Below are positions 33,378 to 40,701 of a stretch of 64,000 nucleotides of DNA, piece after piece. This DNA comes from Corallococcus macrosporus DSM 14697. Its GTDB lineage: Bacteria; Myxococcota; Myxococcia; Myxococcales; Myxococcaceae. The translations under genes were made by a program, and so were the position numbers. Location: the NCBI RefSeq assembly GCF_002305895.1, contig NZ_CP022203.1, forward strand, positions 7,102,001 to 7,166,000, read 5' to 3'. Position 1 is the stretch's first letter. Each line of letters opens with the position of its first letter. The notes below the pieces were generated by a model that saw only the letters and a program-made list of their open reading frames with translations, made no database searches and had not been told where the DNA came from.

Positions 33378-35931
33378 ACTGGTCCACGTCGACCGTGTTC
33401 TTGTCGGGCACCGCGTCCTTCGGCTCGGTGCCCTTCTTGAAGAACATCAGCTCCGAGTCCCGGGCGCCCGCGGGGGCAATCTTCCCCGTCTTCTTGTCGA
33501 TGTGCAGCCGCACCAGGTCCATGGACTGCCAGGGGTAGAACTCCGACTGCGGCCGGCCCTCCAGCGCGCGCTTCATGTAGTTGAGCCAGATGGGGAGCGC
33601 GGCGCGGCCGCCCGTCTCGTAGCGGCCCAGCGGGTGCGGGTTCAAGTCGTAGCCCACCCACGCCACCGTCACCAAATCCCGGGTGTAGCCGGCGAACCAC
33701 GCGTCGAAGGAGTCGTTGGTGGTGCCCGTCTTGCCCGCGGCCGGCTTGCCCAGGCGGTTGGCGGGGCCGCCGGTGCCCTGGAGCACCACGCCGCGCAGCA
33801 GGTGCGTGAGGATGAAGCCGACCTCCGGGCTCATCACCTGCTCGCCCGGCTCGAAGAGGCGCGCGTAGCCGGCGGCCACGCGGTCCTGCAGGGGCGCCCA
33901 CGCGTCGTCGAAGGCGGTGTGGTCCTCCAGCGTGCGGCCCCAGCGGTCCTCAATCTTGCGGATGAAGTGCGTGGGCTTCTTGCGGCCGTAGCGGTTGAAG
34001 GTGGCGTAGGCGTTGGCCAGGTCCACCGGGTACACGCACGAGGAGCCCAGCGCCGCGGAGAAGTCCATGTTCATGGGCGTGGTGATGCCCAGCTTCTGGC
34101 TCCACGCGGCCATGTTGTGCACGCCCACCGCGCCGAAGGTCTTCACCGCGGGCACGTTCAGCGAATTGACCAGCGACGTGCGCAGGAGCACCTCGCCCTC
34201 GAACTTGTCGCTGTAGTTGGCCGGCTTCCACGACACCTTGGTGTCCGGGTCGTGCTCGACAATCGGCGAGTCCACGAGGACGGTGGCCTCCGTCCAGTCG
34301 AGCTGCTCCAGCGCCGCCGAGTACACGAAGGGCTTGAAGGAGCTGCCCGGCTGACGGCACGCCTGGAAGGCGCGGTTGAACTCGTTGTCGTCGAAGTCGT
34401 AGCCGCCCACCATCGCGGTGAGGTACTGGCGGTGCGGGTCGATGGAGACGAGCGCGCTCTGCGCCTCCGGCGTCTGCTCCAGGCGGAAGAGCTTCACGCC
34501 CTCGCTGGGGATGTCGTCCGCGAGCCGCTTGTCCCACTGCTCCTTGTCGTCCGTCAGGTCCTTCTTCGTCACGTGGCGCACCACGATGACGTCGCCCTCG
34601 GAGATGGCCCTCTTCACCGAGGAGAGCATCATCGCCGGGTAGTAGCCCTCCGGGTTCACCTTGCGCGCCCAGCGCATGCCCAGGAGCGGCAGCCGGCCGG
34701 CGTGCCCGCCCACCTGCACGTCCGCGCCCTTGCCGTCCGAGTCAATGGACGTGACGACGGCGACGTAGAGCCGGTTCTCCACCAGCTCCTGCGCGCCCAT
34801 CACCTTCTTCGCGCGGTCGATGAAGGCGCGGATGGCCTCCTTCGACGCGAGCTGCTCCACCGGGCCGCGCCAGCCCTGGCGCTTGTCCACCGCCAGGAGG
34901 CCGTGGAGCACCGCGTCCTGCGCGGCGCGCTGGCGCTCGCTGTCCATGGTGGTGAAGACCTTGAGGCCGGCCTTGAGCAGCACGGGGTTGCCGTAGCGCT
35001 CCACCACGTCCTTGCGCACCTGCTCCACGAAGTACGGCGCGAACTCGTGGAACACGTCCTCCACCGGGTACACCTTCACCGCTTCGGCGTTGGCGGTGTC
35101 GTGCTCCTCCTGCGAAATCATGCCCTCCGCCAGCATGCGGCGCAGCACGTAGGAGCGGCGCTTGCGGGCCGCCTCCGGGCGCAGGAAGGGCGAGTAGCGG
35201 CTGGGCGCCTGCGGCAGGCCCGCGATGAGCGTCATCTCCCCCAGCGTCAGGTCGCGCACGTCCTTGCGGTAGTAGTTCTCCGCCGCGCTCTGCACGCCGT
35301 AGCTGTGGTGCCCGAGGAAGACGTTGTTGAGGTAGAGGTAGAGGATCTCCTCCTTCGTCAGTGCCTGCTCCAGCCGCAGGGCGAGGATGGCCTCGCGAAT
35401 CTTGCGGGTGATTGTCTTGGCGGTGGCGGACTTGTAGCCCTCCGCGGAGATGAGCACCGCCTTCGCGGTCTGCTGCGTCAGCGTGGAGCCACCCTGGATG
35501 CCGCCCGAGCGCAGCCCCAGCTTGGAGGCCACCGTCTTGAAGCCGGCGCGCGCGGTGCCGAGGATGTCGACGCCGAAGTGGTCGAAGAAGCTGGAGTCCT
35601 CCGACGCGATGAAGGCCTGGACCAGGCGCTTCGGAATCCGCTCGTAGGGCACCACCTTGCGGCGCTCTTCGTAGAACTCGCCGGCCAGCACCGCGTCGTC
35701 CGTGTAGACCTCGGTGACGATGGGCGGCCAGTACTCGTCCACCTTGGGGATGGCCGGCAGCCCATCCGCGTACACGTAGTACACGGTCGTCACGGCAATC
35801 ACGGCGGCCGTGGCCCCCGTCAGCGCCAGCCATCCCGCGGTCTTCAGGAGGAACTTCCACCAGCGCTTGGGGGGGACGCCCTCGAGCACCAGCTTCGAGC
35901 GGCTGCGGTCAGCGGATTTAGGGTCGGACAT
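33358..35931 (-). CDS. Class A penicillin-binding protein 1A (bifunctional peptidoglycan glycosyltransferase/transpeptidase)
   Basis: 857-residue peptidoglycan synthase anchored by a membrane helix at residues 32-54. The GT51 domain follows: catalytic Glu111 in IASEDSSFFDHFG and GGIQGGSTLTQQTAK (143-157). An OB-like insertion occupies about 400-480. The transpeptidase domain carries SxxK at 530-533 (PGSSFKPF), SxN at 590-592 and KTGT at 734-737. It builds and cross-links the wall at the periplasmic face of the inner membrane. The start at 35931 is preceded by an AAAAGAAA stretch, not a strong ribosome site. It converges with pyrF, overlapping by 20 bases. Confidence 0.95.
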   Translation of the reverse strand: MSDPKSADRSRSKLVLEGVPPKRWWKFLLKTAGWLALTGATAAVIAVTTVYYVYADGLPAIPKVDEYWPPIVTEVYTDDAVLAGEFYEERRKVVPYERIPKRLVQAFIASEDSSFFDHFGVDILGTARAGFKTVASKLGLRSGGIQGGSTLTQQTAKAVLISAEGYKSATAKTITRKIREAILALRLEQALTKEEILYLYLNNVFLGHHSYGVQSAAENYYRKDVRDLTLGEMTLIAGLPQAPSRYSPFLRPEAARKRRSYVLRRMLAEGMISQEEHDTANAEAVKVYPVEDVFHEFAPYFVEQVRKDVVERYGNPVLLKAGLKVFTTMDSERQRAAQDAVLHGLLAVDKRQGWRGPVEQLASKEAIRAFIDRAKKVMGAQELVENRLYVAVVTSIDSDGKGADVQVGGHAGRLPLLGMRWARKVNPEGYYPAMMLSSVKRAISEGDVIVVRHVTKKDLTDDKEQWDKRLADDIPSEGVKLFRLEQTPEAQSALVSIDPHRQYLTAMVGGYDFDDNEFNRAFQACRQPGSSFKPFVYSAALEQLDWTEATVLVDSPIVEHDPDTKVSWKPANYSDKFEGEVLLRTSLVNSLNVPAVKTFGAVGVHNMAAWSQKLGITTPMNMDFSAALGSSCVYPVDLANAYATFNRYGRKKPTHFIRKIEDRWGRTLEDHTAFDDAWAPLQDRVAAGYARLFEPGEQVMSPEVGFILTHLLRGVVLQGTGGPANRLGKPAAGKTGTTNDSFDAWFAGYTRDLVTVAWVGYDLNPHPLGRYETGGRAALPIWLNYMKRALEGRPQSEFYPWQSMDLVRLHIDKKTGKIAPAGARDSELMFFKKGTEPKDAVPDKNTVDVDQFMMGAQ

Positions 35932-35963
35932 ACGCGTTTCTTTTCGGCCTCGCGGGCTTCAAC

Positions 35964-36920
35964 TCAGGGCACCAATGCGGCCCGCTTGAGCACATCTCGG
36001 AGCTCGGCGGCGAGGGGGGCCTCCACGGCCACCTTCGCGCCGCCTTCGGGATGCGGGAATTCGATGCGCTCGGCGTGCAGGAACAGCCGTTTGAGCCCCC
36101 AGCGCGCCCGCACGTCGCGGTTGAAGGCGAAGTCTCCGTACTTCTTGTCCCCGGCCACCGGATGTCCGATGGCGGCCAGATGCCTTCTTATCTGATGCGT
36201 GCGCCCTGTCTCGATGGCGCAGGACAGGAGCGCCGCCTCGCCCGACTGCTTGACGACCTTCCACCGGGTGACGGCCGCCTGCATGTTCACCCCACGACGG
36301 GCCTTGGACTCGGCCGTCTGCTGGTGCTCCGCCAGGGGCAGGTCGATGACGCCCGAGTCCCGGGGCATCTTCCCCTTCACCAGGGTCAGGTAGCGCTTGC
36401 GGGACAGGCCGTGGGTGAAGACCTCGGTGAAGTGCACCATGGCCGGGCGCCGCTTGGCCACCAGGATGACGCCGGAGGTCTCCCGGTCCAGCCGGTGTGC
36501 GGGCGAGGCCGCGAAGTCGTTGCGGACGGCCTTGGGCCCCAGGTAGGCGCGCACATAGTCCACCAGCGTCCCGCCGGTGATGCCGCTACCGGTATGGACG
36601 GCCATTCCACTGGGCTTGTCCACGGCCATGAGCCAGTCGTCCTCTCGAAGGATGACCAACCGGCTGGGGTCCACCGGCGGTGGAGGGGGGTCCACTTTCG
36701 GACGTTCCGCCCCCACGAGCTGCTGCTCGTCGCCGCGGATGGTGAGCACGTCTCCTTCGGACAGCAACTGCTCGGGCTGCGCACGCTTCCCGTTCACCCG
36801 CACCTTCTTGGTGCGAATCATCTTGAAGAGGTGGCTCACCGGGACATTGGGGAGCCGTTTGCGCAGGTGCTTGTCCAGCCGCATCCCGGCGGTGTCGGCT
36901 TCGATTCGGTACTCGATCAT
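35964..36920 (-). CDS. RluA-family pseudouridine synthase
   Basis: 318-residue rRNA/tRNA-modifying enzyme. An S4 RNA-binding domain (residues about 13-65, RLDKHLRKRLPNVPVSHLFKMI) is followed by a catalytic domain in which the nucleophilic Asp145 lies in PAHRLDRETSGVILVAK and the conserved late motifs GRTHQIRRHLAAIGHPVAGDKKYG are complete. Presence of S4 and length fit RluC/RluD rather than RluA or TruC, so it probably acts on 23S rRNA; which positions cannot be deduced. It is divergent from the pentapeptide gene with about 44 bases between starts. Confidence 0.93.
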   Translation of the reverse strand: MIEYRIEADTAGMRLDKHLRKRLPNVPVSHLFKMIRTKKVRVNGKRAQPEQLLSEGDVLTIRGDEQQLVGAERPKVDPPPPPVDPSRLVILREDDWLMAVDKPSGMAVHTGSGITGGTLVDYVRAYLGPKAVRNDFAASPAHRLDRETSGVILVAKRRPAMVHFTEVFTHGLSRKRYLTLVKGKMPRDSGVIDLPLAEHQQTAESKARRGVNMQAAVTRWKVVKQSGEAALLSCAIETGRTHQIRRHLAAIGHPVAGDKKYGDFAFNRDVRARWGLKRLFLHAERIEFPHPEGGAKVAVEAPLAAELRDVLKRAALVP

Positions 36921-36964
36921 TTGTGCTGGCGCATGGACCAGACCATACGAATAATCCCGGGTCC

Positions 36965-38431
36965 ATGGCGAAAGCCCCCAGTATCGAGAAGCTCCTCCAG
37001 AGTGGCTCGGCGGAATGGAACCGGATGCGCAAGTCCGGCCAGGTCGCCACCGACCATACCGGCGCCACCTTCACTCAACTGTTCTCCGCCAACACGGACC
37101 TGTCCGGGCTGGGCCTCATCGGCTCGGAATGGGACCGGTGCGACCTGTCCAAGGTCAACTTCCGGGACGCGGACCTTTCCAACGCCTACTTCCACGGCGG
37201 CCGGCTCCAGGACTGCGACTTCCGGGGTGCGAACCTCGAAGGCGCGACGTTCGAAAAGCTGAAGTTGCTGCGGTGCGACTTCACGGGCGCCAAGGGGCTC
37301 GAAGACATCGAGATGGACGACGTGGACATGGACCGCGTCGTCGGTCTGGATGGCGAGGAGGCCCCGCCGCCGCCACCGCCGCCCGCCCAGGGCATCACCG
37401 CCTTCACGCGTGAGCAGCGCGAGAAGGCCCTGGGCGTGCAGGCCGCCGCGGCGCTCCAGGGCGAGCCCGTCAGCGACGAGCTGCCGCCCTTCCGGCCCCA
37501 GGACCCGCCCGGCTCGCTCTTCTTCCGGGCGCTGAAGCGGATGGGCGTGCCCCCGCTGTGGGTGCTGGACGTGCCGGGCCTGCGCCCGCTCCTGCCGCAG
37601 CGGCTGCCCCCGGGCAGCTCGCTGGAGACGCTCTACCGCGAGGCGGTGAAGACGCGGCTGGAGAACAAGAAGCCCGCGGCGGACCCGGCCGTGGTGGACC
37701 GCGCGCAGAAGGCGCTGCGCATGGGCGCCAAGGACGCCCCGGTGGCGGCCATGTACCTGCGCGAGGTGGGTGTGCTGCCCCTGTTCCGCTTCGCCGCGGC
37801 CCAGGTGCTCAAGGGTGCGCTGAGGGAAGAGGTGGACGTGGATGACCTCACGGGCTCCATCGACCCCCGCACCACCGGCGCGCTCCTGGAGCTGCGTTTG
37901 ACGCACGAAGTCGTGGAGCACCTGCAGGAGGCGCGGCGCCGGCTGGCGGCCACGCAGCTCTACACGTCGCTGCTGGAGGCGGGCTTCAACCCGGAGAACA
38001 ACTGGGACGAGGCGCTGGACTCGAGCGACGCGTCGCTGGAGCTGGCGCAGCTCGCCACGGGGGATGACCGCAACGCCCTGCTGGAGGGCTTCCAGGTCTT
38101 CGCGGCGCTGCCGGACGAGGCGCGGCTGCGGCGGCTGGCCTACCTGGCCGAGTCCGTCACCAACCTGGAGCTGGTGAGCCGGCTGCCGGAGGGCATGGAG
38201 CCGTCGTGGCTCAACGGCCCCGAGACGCGCGAGTGCCACGACCGGGAGATGACGTACGTCCAGTCGCTGAAGGCGGAGGAGATTCCCGCCAAGGTGGCGG
38301 CGCTGGCGAAGGAGGAGCTGGGCGTCCCCGAGGGTGAGGTTCCCGAGGAGAGCGAGGGCGACCTCTTCGTCCACCTGCGCTGTGACGTGTGCGGCAAGGA
38401 GAAGCTCATCGTCCAGTCGCCGGAGGAGTAG
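36965..38431 (+). CDS. Pentapeptide-repeat protein with long alpha-helical C-terminal region
   Basis: 488-residue protein. Residues about 27-105 contain a short pentapeptide-repeat run of A(D/N)LxX units (TDLSGLGLIGSEWDRCDLSK, DADLSNAYF, GANLEGATF), expected to form a small right-handed beta helix. A Glu/Pro linker with seven consecutive prolines follows, then about 330 residues of helix-rich sequence of no recognised family. The end has a single CDVCGKEK knuckle. The start at 36965 (MAKAPSIEKLLQSG) sits right before the divergent synthase gene. Function unknown; scaffolding or protein interaction is conceivable. Confidence 0.85.
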   Translation: MAKAPSIEKLLQSGSAEWNRMRKSGQVATDHTGATFTQLFSANTDLSGLGLIGSEWDRCDLSKVNFRDADLSNAYFHGGRLQDCDFRGANLEGATFEKLKLLRCDFTGAKGLEDIEMDDVDMDRVVGLDGEEAPPPPPPPAQGITAFTREQREKALGVQAAAALQGEPVSDELPPFRPQDPPGSLFFRALKRMGVPPLWVLDVPGLRPLLPQRLPPGSSLETLYREAVKTRLENKKPAADPAVVDRAQKALRMGAKDAPVAAMYLREVGVLPLFRFAAAQVLKGALREEVDVDDLTGSIDPRTTGALLELRLTHEVVEHLQEARRRLAATQLYTSLLEAGFNPENNWDEALDSSDASLELAQLATGDDRNALLEGFQVFAALPDEARLRRLAYLAESVTNLELVSRLPEGMEPSWLNGPETRECHDREMTYVQSLKAEEIPAKVAALAKEELGVPEGEVPEESEGDLFVHLRCDVCGKEKLIVQSPEE

Positions 38432-38453
38432 CCGTCCGGAGCAGGTCGATGCC

Positions 38454-38510
38454 CGCGGGGCCGCGGGGTCCGGGAGGTGCTCCCGGACCTGGCGGCCCCG
38501 TGGTGTTTCT
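38454..38510 (+). terminator. Strong hairpin between converging genes, putative terminator
   Basis: A perfect 9-bp stem GTCCGGGAG / CTCCCGGAC with a GTG loop (38468-38488) is enclosed by a second pairing of GGGGCCGC with GCGGCCCC, followed by GTGTTTCT on the plus strand. It ends the pentapeptide gene and may also serve the Imm49-like gene from the other side. The T-run is short, so efficiency is uncertain. Confidence 0.5.
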
Positions 38511-38540
38511 GGCGGACGGGGTTACCGGCCGCCCCGGCCC

Positions 38541-39359
38541 TCAGCCCTGCGCCAGCGTGACGCCAGGGAAACCCAGGGGTTCAAAGGGCGCGTAGTCCCG
38601 GCGCCGGGCCAGGTCTGGGCAGAACCGGTACTCGGGCGCCACCTTCAGCCCCAGGGACTCGGCGATGTGCAGCAGCGCCAGTCCCTCCACCAGCACGTAG
38701 CGGTTCGGCTTGAAGGTGTAGTCCCGGGCCAGCGCCGAATCTCGCCAGGGGTCGGCGATTCGCTTCATCCGGGCGGCATGCGCGTCGAGGAGCTCCCTGA
38801 AGGCGCGCTCGAACGCCTCCGAGTCCCGGACGAACAGCGCCTTGGCCACATCCAACCGTGCGTCTGTCCCTCCTTCGAGCGCGCCCTCGAACTGCGCGAG
38901 CAAACGCTCGAGCGCGGCGGGCTCCGGTTGAGGAAGCGCGATGAGCAGGTGCAGGAAGCGCGCATAGGCGAAGTCGTCCGCGTACTCCTCTCCCTGCGTC
39001 CAGGTCTGGGCCGAGAGCGAGGCCAGCCCTCGTGCCAACGGCCATTGCGCCGCGGCCACGGCATCCAGGAAGGCGTCATTCAGGCTCGCCCGGCGGTATG
39101 ACGCATTCGCAGCGCCACCGCGCTCCAGGAAATACCTCCAAGTGAGCGCTGACTGGATGAGCCCGTGGAAGAAGCCGTCGATGTCCGCGTCCTCCAGCAG
39201 CAGGCAGATGGCGTAGGCGCGGTGGTGCCGCGCCAGGTCCAGGTAGACGCGCCCCTTGCTGTCGACATCGGGCTGCTGCGAGGCGCTCTCCGCCAGGGCT
39301 CCAAGATACAGGATGAGGTCTTCCTTCAATCGCGTCAGCGCCACGGCCCCCCCGTTCAA
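38541..39359 (-). CDS. Imm49-like immunity protein
   Basis: 272-residue all-helical protein that I assign to the Imm49 immunity family from its overall pattern: an N-terminal helix, the ARHHRAYAICLLLEDADIDGFFHGLIQSAL region, the WTQGEEYADDFAYARFLHLLIALPQ acidic segment and the C-terminal block LARDYTFKPNRYVLVEGLALLHIAESLG. Such proteins neutralise polymorphic toxins. It begins with TTG at 39359 in a TTGA overlap with the Imm11-like stop. It is the last gene of the PAAR/toxin operon. Family identity rests on recall, not a search. Confidence 0.75.
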   Translation of the reverse strand: MNGGAVALTRLKEDLILYLGALAESASQQPDVDSKGRVYLDLARHHRAYAICLLLEDADIDGFFHGLIQSALTWRYFLERGGAANASYRRASLNDAFLDAVAAAQWPLARGLASLSAQTWTQGEEYADDFAYARFLHLLIALPQPEPAALERLLAQFEGALEGGTDARLDVAKALFVRDSEAFERAFRELLDAHAARMKRIADPWRDSALARDYTFKPNRYVLVEGLALLHIAESLGLKVAPEYRFCPDLARRRDYAPFEPLGFPGVTLAQG

Positions 39360-39952
39360 TAAGTGAACGTGCCAGGCGGCACGAACTGGATGCCCGTCAA
39401 GCCCGCTTCGTTGACGCGCCCCATGACATCGTCTCGGAAGAGAGGGCGATGGGGGAAGCGGCGCATCCTGAAGAGCGAAACGTCCGCGTCAATGCGCTGC
39501 GCATCCAGCACCAGCCGGTCGATGCTGATGAACACCTCGCGGTTGATGGGGTTCTCATCCGCGACGGTCTTCTCCATGTCGATGCAGTCCTGAAGCACGA
39601 CCTGGTGCACGATGAAGAAGGGCCCCTTCTCGACCCGGCCCTTGTGGTTGATGACAGAGACGGGGAGAAACTCGTTGTTCTTCAAGGGCTGAGCTTCCAG
39701 CACCGCTCGCGCCCGAGCAGACGCAACGAGCAGGCCATTCATGTTCTTGATGAAGTCCTCCGTCCGAATGTCATTTGGGAACTCCTCGCTCATCTCGAAG
39801 CGAGCGTCGCGAGGAAACCCATCCTTGCGCGAGAGCCCGTCGAACAACTCATAGTCCCGCTCAACCCCCAGCAACGCCCCCAGGCGGCACGCGCCTCGCC
39901 CTATCCTGGCCAGCCCCAACACGTAGCTCATTGCGTCCTCGCTCCTGCTCAT
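39356..39952 (-). CDS. Imm11-like immunity protein (DUF1629)
   Basis: 198-residue protein matching the Imm11 (formerly DUF1629) pattern: a mixed alpha/beta body, the LPVSVINHKGRVEKGPFFIVHQV core and the closing RPLFRDDVMGRVNEAGLTGIQFVPPG segment, which is the family's typical C-terminus. Such proteins protect the producer from its own contact toxin. ATG at 39952 overlaps the AHH nuclease stop (ATGA); a second ATG at 39931 has a better ribosome site. It is immediately downstream of the toxin candidate, the classical immunity position. Confidence 0.75.
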   Translation of the reverse strand: MSRSEDAMSYVLGLARIGRGACRLGALLGVERDYELFDGLSRKDGFPRDARFEMSEEFPNDIRTEDFIKNMNGLLVASARARAVLEAQPLKNNEFLPVSVINHKGRVEKGPFFIVHQVVLQDCIDMEKTVADENPINREVFISIDRLVLDAQRIDADVSLFRMRRFPHRPLFRDDVMGRVNEAGLTGIQFVPPGTFTY

Positions 39953-40701
39953 TTTCGGAGGGGGTCAGATGTCGCTTCCATCACGTAAGGCTCGTGCCAG
40001 TCCGTCGCCTCCGGGTCATTCTGGCGTTTCCATTGCTTGATGCTGGTGCTTCTGGACTTCAGGCGCTGTCGAAACCTGGTTTCAAGTCGCGTGAGCGCGT
40101 CCTGCACGGCCTGGAAGGTCGCCTTGGAAATCCGGTGGGCATCCTTCTCCTTGTTGAGCACCTGCCACACGTTCTCCATCAAGGCCGAAGTCACGACGTC
40201 ATTGTATTCGGTATGGCCGAATGACACGGGGAGATGGATGGCGATGGTCTCCGGGCTCATGTTGGGGCCACCTGAGACAATCTTGTCGAGCCACCGTTGC
40301 CGGAGCCGTGCTTCCTGTTCGTTGAACTTGCTGACGTACTCTCTCGCCTTCCCCTCGGGGTGCCGCAGCTCGTCCAACGTGCGCTGTCGTTGATAGTGAA
40401 GCGCGTAGATGTTGAAGCTGGGCATCCCCAGCATGTTCGAAGGGCGGTTGATGTTGTACGGCGTAATCCACTTCACCCGCTCGATGTACGCCTGATTCGG
40501 ATGGTTCTCCGTGGACCGGAAGAAGGCATTCTGCGGGAGCAGGTGGTGCGCATTGGCCCAGGGGCCCAGGTATCCGTCCCCTCCGGACCTGCATGAGCGG
40601 CCGTACCGCCGATGCTCGGGCATGCCCTCGTCGTGTTTATGAAACCAGCCCTTCCGCTCCTTCATGAGTTCGTTGATATCGAGATGCGCTTCATCTGACA
40701 T
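39949..40701 (-). CDS. AHH-motif nuclease, candidate type VI toxin effector
   Basis: 250-residue hydrophilic protein. Residues 49-60 read WANAHHLLPQNAF; the AHH triad (51-53) is the signature of the HNH/EndoVII-superfamily AHH nucleases used as toxin domains. A helical C-terminal half of about 150 residues follows. No signal peptide or membrane helix is visible. It lies downstream of a PAAR-like gene and an adaptor-like fusion and upstream of two immunity-like genes, so the inferred role is a DNA-degrading effector delivered by T6SS. The assignment of DNase activity is from family knowledge; the start overlaps the upstream stop by 11 bases. Confidence 0.75.
   Translation of the reverse strand: MSDEAHLDINELMKERKGWFHKHDEGMPEHRRYGRSCRSGGDGYLGPWANAHHLLPQNAFFRSTENHPNQAYIERVKWITPYNINRPSNMLGMPSFNIYALHYQRQRTLDELRHPEGKAREYVSKFNEQEARLRQRWLDKIVSGGPNMSPETIAIHLPVSFGHTEYNDVVTSALMENVWQVLNKEKDAHRISKATFQAVQDALTRLETRFRQRLKSRSTSIKQWKRQNDPEATDWHEPYVMEATSDPLRK

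Noticed and set aside
33502-36195. 897-codon plus-strand frame opposite the PBP1A and pseudouridine synthase genes
   Set aside because: Shadow frame; both reverse-strand genes have complete catalytic motifs.
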